This document shows positions 8,562-16,190 of a stretch of DNA of 64,000 nucleotides, in pieces. Within the stretch, counting starts at the first letter, position 1. Each line of letters opens with the position of its first letter. The notes under the pieces are model-generated. The model ran no database searches. It was not told where the DNA came from and saw nothing but the letters and a program-made list of their open reading frames with translations. Made by a program: the position numbers and the translations under genes. Origin of the DNA: an uncultured Blautia sp. (lineage in GTDB: Bacteria; Bacillota; Clostridia; Lachnospirales; Lachnospiraceae); assembly GCA_900547685.1 (NCBI GenBank), contig URHS01000008.1:1-64000 (forward strand), read 5' to 3'.

Positions 8562-9911
8562 TCACTCCTGTAATTTTAAATGCTTCATGAAGTGTCCGTA
8601 AAGTATGCATCCTACAAAAGCTGCTAAAAGCTCTGCGATTGGAAATGTAATCCATACCCCAAATAATCCCATACTTTTGGATAATAATGCCGCTAACGGA
8701 ATAATGATTACCAACTGACGTAACATAGAAATCACCAGCGACTGAATTCCTTTTCCCAATGCTTCAAATGCGCCTGAAAGTACACATCCCACTGTAGAAA
8801 TTAAAAATCCTACAGAAATAATACGAAGCATAGGCACACCAATTTTCAGCATCTCTTTATTTGCATCAAACAACTGCATAATAAATCCCGGAAACAGCAA
8901 GAATAACAACATACCCACCAACATAATTACACCGGTTGCCTGCATACTTGCCTTTAAAGTTTCCTTCATACGTTTTTTATTTCCCGCACCGTAATTGTAA
9001 CTCATAATCGGACGCATTCCCTGCACAACACCATTTGCAGGCATATATACAAAAGACTGAATTTTAATATAAAGTCCAAATACAGCAATCGCTGTTGCAG
9101 AAAAAGCCGCTAAAACGGAATTTAATGCCGCTACCAAAATAGATGGCATTGCCATCATAATAGCAGAAGGAATTCCCACCATATAAATCTTTTTCAAAAT
9201 TCCTCTGTTCAAGTGAAAACCTTTTAAATTAATTTTAATAGAAGAACATTTTTTCAGGAAAAATCCCATAGAAAGAGCTGCTGCTAAAATCTGTGCGGCA
9301 ACTGTTGCAATAGCTGCGCCCTGCACACCCATAGCCGGCAGTCCAAACCATCCAAAAATCAGCACCGGATCCAGAATAATATTAAAAATAGCTCCTATTC
9401 CCTGAAAAAACATAGGCATAATCATATTGCCTGTTGCCTGAAACAGTTTTTCAGAATATAAATGGTACATACTGCCAATACTGAAAAATAAAACAATCTG
9501 TGTATATTGACAACTCATGTTTAAAATCTCAGGACTGTCTGTAAACGCACTAAGAAATGGTCTTGTTAAGAAAATTCCTACAAGTACAAATAAAATCCAA
9601 TGTACTGCGCAAAATATCAAACCATGATTTGCTGTTGCCGTAACCTCTTTCTCATCCTTTGCTCCTAATGCTCTGGCAGCACAGGCACTTAATCCAATAC
9701 CAAATCCGCAAGATACTGCCAAAATCATATTCTGCAAAGGATATGCCAGGGAAACTGCTGTCAGAGCATCTTCGCTTACTCTGGCTACATACATACTGTC
9801 TACAATATTATACAAAGCCTGTATTAACATAGAAATCATAGGTGGCACAGACATGGAAATCAAAAGGGGCATTACCTTTTTTTCTCCCATTGCATTTGTA
9901 TTTTTATCCAT
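8562..9911 (-). CDS. MATE family efflux transporter
   Basis: About 449 residues with twelve hydrophobic segments in two related halves, as in multidrug and toxin extrusion proteins (DinF/NorM-like). These use Na+ or H+ gradients to export organic cations. PLLISMSVPPMISMLIQALYNIVDSMYVARV matches the MATE N-terminal signature (split here: PLLISMSVPPMISMLIQAL then YNIVDSMYVARV). I choose the ATG at 9909-9911 (MDKNTNAMGEKK) because AAGGAGGG lies just upstream; a longer reading frame to 9938 lacks a ribosome-binding site. Substrate unknown. The next gene, ybaK, begins 4 bp after its stop. Confidence 0.92.
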   Translation of the reverse strand: MDKNTNAMGEKKVMPLLISMSVPPMISMLIQALYNIVDSMYVARVSEDALTAVSLAYPLQNMILAVSCGFGIGLSACAARALGAKDEKEVTATANHGLIFCAVHWILFVLVGIFLTRPFLSAFTDSPEILNMSCQYTQIVLFFSIGSMYHLYSEKLFQATGNMIMPMFFQGIGAIFNIILDPVLIFGWFGLPAMGVQGAAIATVAAQILAAALSMGFFLKKCSSIKINLKGFHLNRGILKKIYMVGIPSAIMMAMPSILVAALNSVLAAFSATAIAVFGLYIKIQSFVYMPANGVVQGMRPIMSYNYGAGNKKRMKETLKASMQATGVIMLVGMLLFLLFPGFIMQLFDANKEMLKIGVPMLRIISVGFLISTVGCVLSGAFEALGKGIQSLVISMLRQLVIIIPLAALLSKSMGLFGVWITFPIAELLAAFVGCILYGHFMKHLKLQE

Positions 9912-10030
9912 TTTATGTTCCCTCCTTTTATACCTCATACAGCATAACGATTTCCATGTTTTTTGTCAATCATTTCGTATATGCTGCACTGTTTCTGGGA
10001 AATACTAAAAGAAAAAACAGGAGGTATATC

Positions 10031-10240
10031 ATGCATAACAAGAAAAGTTCCTATCATGATAAATTCAATGTAGAGGCCACTTCCATTAATGATTTAGACG
10101 GCTGCGCTACAACAGAAGCTACAGGGCTTATCCCCTCCATGCCAAAATCCATTTCTGAAGTTGATTCTTATAAAGAAATACTTCCCTATTCCCCTGATTG
10201 TTATGTGGAAAAAACAAAGAATCAAAAAAAAGAGCAATAA
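10031..10240 (+). CDS. Small uncharacterised protein, 69 aa
   Basis: I do not recognise this protein. The ATG at 10031 has an excellent AGGAGG 6 nt upstream, and the stop is followed at once by a strong bidirectional terminator. It is therefore likely a real monocistronic gene. It is polar and soluble, without membrane segment or signal peptide, and has three Cys/Pro-rich short stretches (DGCATTEATGLIPSMPKS; YSPDCYVEK). The longer open frame from 9842 crosses the divergent MATE start and should be ignored. Codon use looks like the neighbours. Confidence 0.6.
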   Translation: MHNKKSSYHDKFNVEATSINDLDGCATTEATGLIPSMPKSISEVDSYKEILPYSPDCYVEKTKNQKKEQ

Positions 10241-10266
10241 GAGGCTGATATTCAGCTTCTTATTGC
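10234..10266. terminator. Bidirectional intrinsic terminator
   Basis: A 15-bp stem (GCAATAAGAGGCTGA / TCAGCTTCTTATTGC, one G-U pair) with a 3-nt loop. It is followed by TTCTTTTTTAATT on the plus strand and TCTTTTTTTGATT on the minus strand. It serves both the small 69-aa gene and the convergent CapA-like gene. Confidence 0.9.
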
Positions 10267-10277
10267 TTCTTTTTTAA

Positions 10278-11663
10278 TTATTCTTCTTCGCCTGTATCAC
10301 TATCTTTCTTTTCTTTGTCATTGGCAGCATCACTGTCATCTTTGTTTTCCCCATCTACTTCTTCACCGGAGGTCTTTTCTGCACTTTCTGTAACAGGAGT
10401 TGCCACCTTTTCAGCCGCTTCTTTTAAAGCAGCCAGTGTAAATTCTGCCTCCTCATCTTCTGTATGGATTTTATGTTCCTCCGCTAATGTTTCTGTATAA
10501 TCAGAAAGCTTATAAACTCCTGCTTTTGTAAAGTCTTCATTATAATGAATTACCAAGGGAACTAAACTATAATCCTCAATAGTTACTTCTCCTGACTTTT
10601 CATCTTTTTTCAAAGTAAATTCTGCCATTCCACCCAGAAGATTTTCCAGAGATGACTGATGGCTTATAAAATTCCCTAAAGAATAGTATACCAACATTTC
10701 TTTTCCATCAGGTCTTGTTATCTTTCCATATTTTTTCAAAATATGAGGATGTGAACAAATTACTACATCAGCTCCCTGCTCTGCCAGAAAATTAATTTTT
10801 TTCTGAAGTCTTTCATCTAACTCCTCTGTATCACTCTTGCCTCCATGAAGATACACAATACTTACATCTGCTTCTTCTTTTGCTTTTGTCAAATCTTCTT
10901 TAATGTTTTTTTCTGAATAGGTATCTACCATATAACTTTCTTTTTTCGGAATCGAATGATTTTCACTTACCATAGAGCTATAATTCATCACAGCAACTTT
11001 AAAATTCTTCTTTTCAATTACCTGATACCGGGTTTCATCAGCATTATCATGTATTCCAAGATTAACAATTTTAGGATAACTTGTGTCCCAAAATTCTACA
11101 GAGTCTGTAATTCCATCACTTTCCCTGTCAAAAGCATGTTCTGTCGCCTGTGTGACAATATCAAATCCTGCTTTTACCAGTGCATCTCCTACTTCTGTAG
11201 GCGTTGCAAAATCAGGATAGCCCGCCGCCTTATCATGTTCCTTAATAAAAGGCGTCTCCTGATTTACAGATGCTAAATCAGCCTTTTCGATATCTTCCTT
11301 AATATTTTCATATAAGAAATCAAAATTCCAGTCCTGTTCCTTGCCTGAGTTGATAACAGCATCATGAATAAGATTATCTCCTACTGCCACCATGCGAAGT
11401 ACATTATCTTCTTTTGCTGCTGACTCTTGTTTCTTCTCTTCTTCCGCTTTCTTCGCCTGTTTCTCTTCATTTTTTTTATGTATTGACGTCCCAATGGCGA
11501 CACCGCCCACTATTAAAGCAAGCGCACCGATTCCCGCCAATATCATTCTCTGGCGCATAATTCTCTGACGTCTTTTTCTTTCTCTGATAATTCTTTTACG
11601 TCTTTCTATTTCCCGTCTTCTTGCTTCTTCTTCATCTCTACGTCTCCTACGATGTTCTGTCAT
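10278..11663 (-). CDS. CapA-family (PgsA-like) membrane-anchored metallophosphatase
   Basis: 461 residues. The N-terminus is extremely Arg-rich (about residues 4-40), followed by one membrane segment (about 41-60). Next comes the CapA/PgsA calcineurin-like domain with MVAVGDNLIHD, SVNQETP, IVYLHGGKS, VVICSHPHIL and YYSLGNFISHQ metal-site motifs. The tail after about 420 is an acidic low-complexity region. CapA proteins act in poly-gamma-glutamate synthesis or export in Bacillus, but no pgsBC partners are here, so the role in this organism is open. AAAGGAG precedes the ATG, and the promoter at 11742-11771 is near-perfect. Confidence 0.88.
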   Translation of the reverse strand: MTEHRRRRRDEEEARRREIERRKRIIRERKRRQRIMRQRMILAGIGALALIVGGVAIGTSIHKKNEEKQAKKAEEEKKQESAAKEDNVLRMVAVGDNLIHDAVINSGKEQDWNFDFLYENIKEDIEKADLASVNQETPFIKEHDKAAGYPDFATPTEVGDALVKAGFDIVTQATEHAFDRESDGITDSVEFWDTSYPKIVNLGIHDNADETRYQVIEKKNFKVAVMNYSSMVSENHSIPKKESYMVDTYSEKNIKEDLTKAKEEADVSIVYLHGGKSDTEELDERLQKKINFLAEQGADVVICSHPHILKKYGKITRPDGKEMLVYYSLGNFISHQSSLENLLGGMAEFTLKKDEKSGEVTIEDYSLVPLVIHYNEDFTKAGVYKLSDYTETLAEEHKIHTEDEEAEFTLAALKEAAEKVATPVTESAEKTSGEEVDGENKDDSDAANDKEKKDSDTGEEE

Positions 11664-11741
11664 GATAATCTCCTTTCTTAATCATCACTTTATCTCAACA
11701 TGCGACTTCTCACATAAATTTTATGAATTAATTATTTCACA

Positions 11742-11771
11742 ATTATAATATGATTTTTAAGTTTATGTCAA
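11742..11771 (-). promoter_or_regulatory. Strong sigma-A promoter of the CapA-like gene
   Basis: On the minus strand, perfect TTGACA (11766-11771) and TATAAT (11742-11747) separated by 18 bp. The leader before the ATG is about 70 nt. Confidence 0.85.
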
Positions 11772-11789
11772 CTTATTTACAAAGTAAAA

Positions 11790-11818
11790 GGAAGATGCTG
11801 CTTAAAACAGCATCTTCC
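11790..11818 (-). terminator. Intrinsic terminator of the NSS transporter gene
   Basis: A perfect 11-bp stem (GGAAGATGCTG / CAGCATCTTCC) with a 7-nt loop, followed on the minus strand by TTTTACTTT. Confidence 0.8.
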
Positions 11819-11825
11819 CAATAAA

Positions 11826-13145
11826 TCAGCCAATTCCTTTATAAACCAATCCTAAAATAAATACAATAACTGTCAATGGTACATATATATATTTTGCAGT
11901 AGGTTTAAAGATTTTCGGAAGTTTTTTCTTACGTCCTTCCTCTAATTCTTCTTTTATTTTATCAAAGCCTAAAATGTAGTAGATAGAAATTGCTCCCAGT
12001 ACTGCCCCAAATGGAACTATAACAATTGTAATGAAATCCATCCATGTTCCTACTTTTGCTTCCTCTTCCATAAAAAGACCAACCAGAAGTGTCAGCCCGC
12101 CGCAAAGCAATACTGCATAATTTCTTTTCAATTTAAATTTATGCTGCCAGCTTTCAATAACAGCTTCAAACATATTAATTAAAGAAGTAATTCCCGCAAA
12201 ACATACAGACAGGAAAAAAATAACTGCAAACAGTCTTCCCATTGGCATCTGTTTAAAAATATTAGGAATCGTAACAAACATTAAAGATGGACCTGCAGAA
12301 GGCTCAATACCAAAAGCAAATACTGCCGGCATAATTGCCAGTGCAGAAAGCATTGCTGCAACTGTATCAAAAAATGCAGTCTGCATAGAAGCTTTTGGAA
12401 TATCTTCTTTTTTACTTAAATAAGAACCATAGACAATCATTCCTGAACCTGTAATAGATAAAGAGAAGAATGCCTGCCCCATAGCCATTACCCATGTATC
12501 AATATTTGCCAGTGCTTCCCATTGGGGTACAAATAAAAATTTATATCCTTCTTTTGCTCCCGGAAGGAAAAACACTCTGATTGCCAATATCGCAAACAAT
12601 ATAAAAAACAGCGGCATAAGTATTTTATTTGCCTTTTCAATCTGTGTAGCTGCACCAATAAGAAGTACAACTACTGTAATAACAATTACAATCACATGCC
12701 ATGGCAGATTTCCCATGTAAGCAGTGACATCTGCAAAGTATTCTGCTGCATCCTGTTCTAAAACTGTATTTGTAACTGAACCACACAAAAATCTCAGAAC
12801 CCATCCGATAATAGCAGAATATCCAATAGCAATTCCAAGAGATCCTAAAAGTGGTATCCAGCCTAAAATTTTTCCTACTTTTTCTTTCTTTTTCTCTCCC
12901 CAACAAAGTTCATAAGAACCCAGCGTTCCTGTACCTGCTTTTCTGCCAATTGCAAACTCTGCCGAAAGCCCTACAAAGCCAAACAAGCAAATAAAGAAAA
13001 TATACGGAATTAAAAAGGCAGCTCCTCCATATTCTCCTAATCGATAAGGAAACATCCAAATATTTCCCAAACCTACTGCTGAGCCTACACAAGCCAGTAC
13101 AAAGCCCAGAGAGTTCGTAAAACTTCCATTTTTGTGATTATGCAT
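11826..13145 (-). CDS. Sodium-dependent transporter, NSS/SNF family
   Basis: 439 residues with about eleven membrane segments, as is usual for bacterial neurotransmitter:sodium symporters such as LeuT, TnaT and MhsT. The N-terminal signature GSAVGLGNIWMFPYRLGEYGG contains the unwound TM1 substrate/Na+ site (split: GSAVGLGNIWMFPY, RLGEYGG). The usual Trp-Arg-Phe-Pro is Trp-Met-Phe-Pro here, as in some relatives. It probably imports an amino acid with Na+. AGGAGGG precedes the ATG. Monocistronic, with its own terminator. The Na+ coupling fits a cell that also carries a putatively Na+-translocating V-ATPase. Confidence 0.92.
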   Translation of the reverse strand: MHNHKNGSFTNSLGFVLACVGSAVGLGNIWMFPYRLGEYGGAAFLIPYIFFICLFGFVGLSAEFAIGRKAGTGTLGSYELCWGEKKKEKVGKILGWIPLLGSLGIAIGYSAIIGWVLRFLCGSVTNTVLEQDAAEYFADVTAYMGNLPWHVIVIVITVVVLLIGAATQIEKANKILMPLFFILFAILAIRVFFLPGAKEGYKFLFVPQWEALANIDTWVMAMGQAFFSLSITGSGMIVYGSYLSKKEDIPKASMQTAFFDTVAAMLSALAIMPAVFAFGIEPSAGPSLMFVTIPNIFKQMPMGRLFAVIFFLSVCFAGITSLINMFEAVIESWQHKFKLKRNYAVLLCGGLTLLVGLFMEEEAKVGTWMDFITIVIVPFGAVLGAISIYYILGFDKIKEELEEGRKKKLPKIFKPTAKYIYVPLTVIVFILGLVYKGIG

Positions 13146-13298
13146 ATTTTTCCCTCCTACCTCTCAATAACCTACTCCTTTTCGCAATATCACTAATTGA
13201 TGCGTTAAATTGTAAAACTATACTTCATCAATGTAACAAAGAACATAAGAAAAGTCAACATAATCTCACTCTTTTATGACGTTTTTTTTGCAAAAAGA

Positions 13299-13307
13299 TG
13301 GTATACT
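13299..13307 (+). promoter_or_regulatory. Extended -10 promoter of the TRIC-like gene
   Basis: TGGTATACT is an extended -10 with no good -35 match. It lies 45 bp upstream of the ATG at 13352. Confidence 0.5.
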
Positions 13308-13351
13308 ATTTACACAATATGCTAAATCATACTTGCAAGGGGGACTTTTTA

Positions 13352-13990
13352 ATGGATATTTTCACTTTTGTTCTGGAAATTATTGGTACAGTGGCATTTG
13401 CCTCATCTGGTGCCATGCTTGCCATTGAGAAAAAAATGGATATTTTTGGTGTAAATATTTTAGGCGCCACAACGGCAGTAGGTGGCGGTATCATGAGAGA
13501 TGTAATTTTAGGTGTGACACCTCCTACTGCTTTCGCCCAGCCTGTTTATATTCTATTCGCAATTATTACATCTACTTTGTTGTTTACTATTGTGTATACT
13601 AATCCGGAAATTATCCATTCTAAAATCAAAAATAAATTTTACGATAAGGTAATGCTCTGGTGTGATACCGTAGGATTGGGAATTTTTACAGTTGTAGGAA
13701 TTCAAAGTGCTTCCCGCCATATTACTGATGATAATTCTTTCTTTTTCCTTTTTATCGGTGTTCTTACCGGTGTTGGAGGCGGTGTTATCCGTGATATTAT
13801 GGCAAGTGAAACACCCTATATATTAGTACGTGAAGTCTATGCCAGCGCTTCTATTGCCGGAGGAATTGTATGTATTGTATGCCGAAATACCGTAGGAGAA
13901 GCTGCCGGACTTATTTTCGGTCTGATTGTAACTGTAGTAATCCGTGCTCTTGCTGCACATTTTCATTGGAATCTTCTTCGTATTCATTGA
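13352..13990 (+). CDS. TRIC/UPF0126 family cation channel-like protein
   Basis: 212 residues with about seven membrane segments. It carries two copies of the UPF0126 (YadS/YicG) glycine-rich repeat: GGGIMRDVILG in the first half and GVGGGVIRDIMA in the second. Bacterial members are structural homologues of trimeric intracellular cation channels. The start ATG at 13352 is supported by AAGGGGG; an ATG at 13298 in the same frame lies inside the promoter. The last codons overlap the promoter of the following yqeY-like gene. The physiological substrate is not known from sequence. Confidence 0.88.
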   Translation: MDIFTFVLEIIGTVAFASSGAMLAIEKKMDIFGVNILGATTAVGGGIMRDVILGVTPPTAFAQPVYILFAIITSTLLFTIVYTNPEIIHSKIKNKFYDKVMLWCDTVGLGIFTVVGIQSASRHITDDNSFFFLFIGVLTGVGGGVIRDIMASETPYILVREVYASASIAGGIVCIVCRNTVGEAAGLIFGLIVTVVIRALAAHFHWNLLRIH

Positions 13991-14014
13991 CTCAGCTTTA
14001 AATCATGGTATAAT
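13987..14014 (+). promoter_or_regulatory. Promoter of the yqeY-like gene
   Basis: TTGACT (13987-13992), 16-bp spacer, extended TGG + TATAAT (14009-14014). The -35 overlaps the stop codon of the TRIC-like gene. Confidence 0.75.
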
Positions 14015-14060
14015 ATTTGCACAAAGTACAAACTAAAAAAGCAAAGGAGATGTTTCATAC

Positions 14061-14507
14061 ATGAGTAAAATCGATGAAGTAAGAAAAGCTATGGTCGCAG
14101 CCATGAAAGCAGGAGACAAAGAACGTAAAGATTCCTTATCCATGTTACTGTCTGCATTAAAAAATAAGGCCATTGACAAACGTGAGGATTTAACAGAAGC
14201 AGAAGAAAATGAAGTTGTCTTAAAAGAAATCAAGCAGACAAAAGAAACTCTTGAGCTGACTCCAAAAGACCGAACAGAAATTATCGAAGAATGTACAAAA
14301 CGTATTGCCGTTTATGAAGAATTTGCTCCAAAAATGCTTAATGAAGACGAAATCAAAGAAGTTATTCAAGGGGTATTAAGCGAACTTTCTATAGAAACGC
14401 CAACCGGAAAAGACAAAGGAAAAATCATGAAAGTGTTGATGCCTAAGGTAAAAGGAATTGCTGACGGAAAACTGGTAAATCAGGTTCTTGCATCTATGAT
14501 GCAGTAA
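14061..14507 (+). CDS. yqeY: GatB/YqeY domain protein
   Basis: 148 residues, a stand-alone YqeY protein related to the C-terminal tail domain of the GatB amidotransferase subunit. It shows the typical KIDEVRKAMVAAMKAGDKERK start, the DSLSMLLSALKNK segment and PTGKDKGKIMKVLMPKVKG before the C-terminal helix ending in NQVLASMM. The family is thought to help tRNA-dependent amidation or bind tRNA, but its exact role is unproven. AAAGGAG precedes the ATG. It is monocistronic between its own promoter and the hairpin terminator at 14536-14590. Confidence 0.92.
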   Translation: MSKIDEVRKAMVAAMKAGDKERKDSLSMLLSALKNKAIDKREDLTEAEENEVVLKEIKQTKETLELTPKDRTEIIEECTKRIAVYEEFAPKMLNEDEIKEVIQGVLSELSIETPTGKDKGKIMKVLMPKVKGIADGKLVNQVLASMMQ

Positions 14508-14535
14508 GCAAACAACGGTTATCTGTAATTTAAAA

Positions 14536-14592
14536 CAGGAATATCTATATATTTCACACTCGATTTGTGTATGTAGATATTCCTGATTTTTT
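14536..14592 (+). terminator. Terminator of the yqeY-like gene
   Basis: A perfect 12-bp outer stem (CAGGAATATCTA / TAGATATTCCTG) around an inner ACAC/GTGT hairpin, followed by ATTTTTTTATTTT. Confidence 0.85.
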
Positions 14593-14607
14593 TATTTTAT
14601 ATAACAA

Positions 14608-14650
14608 AAAACACCGTCCCCACAGCTCTCTTGTCTGCAAAAACAGTGCT
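14608..14650 (-). terminator. Probable terminator of tRNA-Lys
   Basis: On the minus strand, CACTGT pairs with ACGGTG (one G-U) around a long loop, followed by TTTTTT. It is a weak stem, but its position just after the tRNA and the U-run support it. Confidence 0.5.
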
Positions 14651-14656
14651 TTTTAA

Positions 14657-14729
14657 TGCGCCTTCAGGGACTCGAACCCTGGACAAATAGATTAAGAGTC
14701 TACTGCTCTACCAACTGAGCTAAAGGCGC
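14657..14729 (-). tRNA. tRNA-Lys (CUU)
   Basis: A 73-nt cloverleaf. Acceptor GCGCCUU/AAGGCGC is perfectly paired with discriminator A. The D arm is GCUC..GAGC, the anticodon stem GUAGA/UCUAU, the loop CUCUUAA with anticodon CUU, and the T arm CAGGG-UUCGAGU-CCCUG. The 3' CCA is not encoded. It is a single tRNA gene with its own promoter (14760-14788). Confidence 0.97.
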
Positions 14730-14759
14730 TTATTTTTTATTTTCTTCAGTGCAAAAAAT

Positions 14760-14788
14760 ATTATAACTGATACACTTTAAAAAAGCAA
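14760..14788 (-). promoter_or_regulatory. Promoter of tRNA-Lys
   Basis: On the minus strand, TTGCTT (14783-14788), 17-bp spacer and perfect TATAAT (14760-14765), about 24 bp before the mature tRNA 5' end. Confidence 0.75.
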
Positions 14789-14898
14789 GCATATTTTTAT
14801 ACTTTTTTTGTTTTTTTAAAGAAACATTTTAGAATTATTTTATGTATATCATGTAGGGTGTCTGAAAATATCTCATTCTTCTCAAACACCCAGCCTTT

Positions 14899-15042
14899 TT
14901 ATTTTCTTTTCACCTTTACAGAATTAAGAGTCTTTTCTACCTCTTCAATAGACTTTAAAACTTCTGAAGCTTTTGTTTTTTGTCTTCTGTTTTGATATGC
15001 CCATTGAAAAACAGCATCCTTTATTCCTCTCTTTCCCTTCAT
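14899..15042 (-). CDS. Small basic protein, 47 aa, downstream of trmB
   Basis: A short reading frame encoding a 47-residue very basic protein (starts MKGKRGIKDAVFQWAYQNRR, ends in KVKRK), predicted to be helical and soluble. TAGGAG lies 8 nt before the ATG. It follows the trmB stop by 39 bp in the same direction, so it is likely in the same transcript. I do not recognise the family. The basic, Lys/Arg/Gln-rich composition could suit RNA binding, but that is inference only. A 9/10 inverted repeat about 40 bp downstream (GGGTGTTTGA / TCAGACACCC) may end the transcript. Confidence 0.55.
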   Translation of the reverse strand: MKGKRGIKDAVFQWAYQNRRQKTKASEVLKSIEEVEKTLNSVKVKRK

Positions 15043-15081
15043 TGCAGACGCTCCTAAACTCACTCTTCTATTATATACAGT

Positions 15082-15735
15082 TTATTGTCCTGCAATCAAT
15101 TTGTGAATAGGATTTCCCTGAGATGAAAATTTTTCTTCATATTCTGTCATAACATTTCCTTTATTCATTTTTTCATCATGATGCAAATCAAACGTATGAG
15201 CTAAAAGCTTCCATCCGGCTTCCTGCACTTCCTCTAAAGAAAATTCAAAAAGCTCTCTGTTATCGGTCTTAAATTCCACCACACCTTCAGCGTCCAATAC
15301 CTGCTGATATCTCTCCAGAAACTGGCGGGAGGTTAATCTACGCTTTGCATGTCTTTCCTTTGGCCATGGATCTGAAAAGTTTAAATAAATCTTTTTTACC
15401 TCTCCTTTTTCAAATATAAGTGGAAGTTCTCTTGCATCCATACGAATGAAAAATAAATTTTTTAAAGCTTTTCCTTCCTTTTCCTGTTCCTCTCTTTTCT
15501 GAAGAGCTCGCAGCAAAACACTGTCATACATTTCAATTCCAATAAAATTCACCTCAGGATAAAGCTCTGCCAAAGTCATAATAAAACGACCTTTTCCCAT
15601 TCCCACCTCAATATGAACCGGATGATTATTCCCAAAAACTTCTGACCATTTTCCTTTTTTTTCCTGTATATCATGGATTACATATTTGCTATCTTCAATG
15701 GCATCTTTTGCCCCCGGTATGTTTCTCAATCGCAT
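15082..15735 (-). CDS. trmB: tRNA (guanine-N7)-methyltransferase
   Basis: 217 residues, TrmB family, which makes m7G46 in the tRNA variable loop using SAM. The SAM-binding motif I is HIEVGMGKGRFI, acidic motif FIGIEMYDSVLLRAL binds the ribose, and the family-specific YLNFSDPWPKERHAKRRL and the C-terminal TEYEEKFSSQGNPI segment are intact. Normal length. The start ATG has AGGTAGGA upstream and a strong promoter at 15769-15797. It is divergent from V-ATPase operon 1, with a short basic protein gene downstream. Confidence 0.96.
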   Translation of the reverse strand: MRLRNIPGAKDAIEDSKYVIHDIQEKKGKWSEVFGNNHPVHIEVGMGKGRFIMTLAELYPEVNFIGIEMYDSVLLRALQKREEQEKEGKALKNLFFIRMDARELPLIFEKGEVKKIYLNFSDPWPKERHAKRRLTSRQFLERYQQVLDAEGVVEFKTDNRELFEFSLEEVQEAGWKLLAHTFDLHHDEKMNKGNVMTEYEEKFSSQGNPIHKLIAGQ

Positions 15736-15768
15736 TCGATATTCCTACCTTTCCAGTTATTCTATAAA

Positions 15769-15797
15769 AGTATAACCGATACCCTATCTCCTGTCAA
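15769..15797 (-). promoter_or_regulatory. Promoter of trmB
   Basis: On the minus strand, perfect TTGACA (15792-15797), 17-bp spacer, TATACT (15769-15774). Confidence 0.85.
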
Positions 15798-15814
15798 AGC
15801 CACAATAAATCCAG

Positions 15815-15842
15815 TGGTTTTTTTTTTGAAATAGTGTATAAT
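15815..15842 (+). promoter_or_regulatory. Probable promoter of V-ATPase operon 1
   Basis: A perfect TATAAT at 15837-15842 lies 33 bp before the first ATG. The -35 is poor (TGGTTT at 15815-15820, 16-bp spacer), so an activator may be needed. Confidence 0.55.
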
Positions 15843-15874
15843 AAGATGGATAAAATAAAAAAGGAGGAAAGCCT

Positions 15875-16186
15875 ATGGAAGACATTATCAACAAGCTTGC
15901 AGAGATAGAAGCTGCCGCCTCACATATCATGGAAGATGTTTCAGAGCAGAAAAAGCAACTGGCACAACAATATGAAGAAGCTGTCCAGAAGTTTGATACC
16001 AACATAGACATGGAAATCCAAAACCGCTCAGATACTATTCGGCAGGAATTGGAAATCCAGATGAAAAAAGAACTGGAAAATCAAAGAAATGAGGCTGAAC
16101 AAATTTTAACTCAACTGGAAGCCTACTATACCAAATGTCATACAGACATGGCAAAAGAAATCTATGACAGAATATTAAGGATGTGA
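15875..16186 (+). CDS. V-type ATPase peripheral-stalk subunit (G/H-like), operon 1
   Basis: 103 residues, almost entirely charged coiled-coil (EDIINKLAEIEAAASHIMED, many K/E/Q heptads). This is the position and composition of the small stalk subunit called H, G or NtpF, which pairs with subunit E to tie the catalytic head to subunit I. GGAGG precedes the ATG. It is the first gene of the operon, 4 bp before subunit C. Sequence alone cannot name it beyond 'stalk coiled coil'; gene position makes the call. Confidence 0.75.
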   Translation: MEDIINKLAEIEAAASHIMEDVSEQKKQLAQQYEEAVQKFDTNIDMEIQNRSDTIRQELEIQMKKELENQRNEAEQILTQLEAYYTKCHTDMAKEIYDRILRM

Positions 16187-16190
16187 GAAT

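Noticed and set aside
14855..14895. GGGTGT/ACACCC inverted repeat as a strong terminator
   Set aside because: The stem is fair but no U-run follows on the minus strand; mentioned only as a possible end of the trmB transcript.
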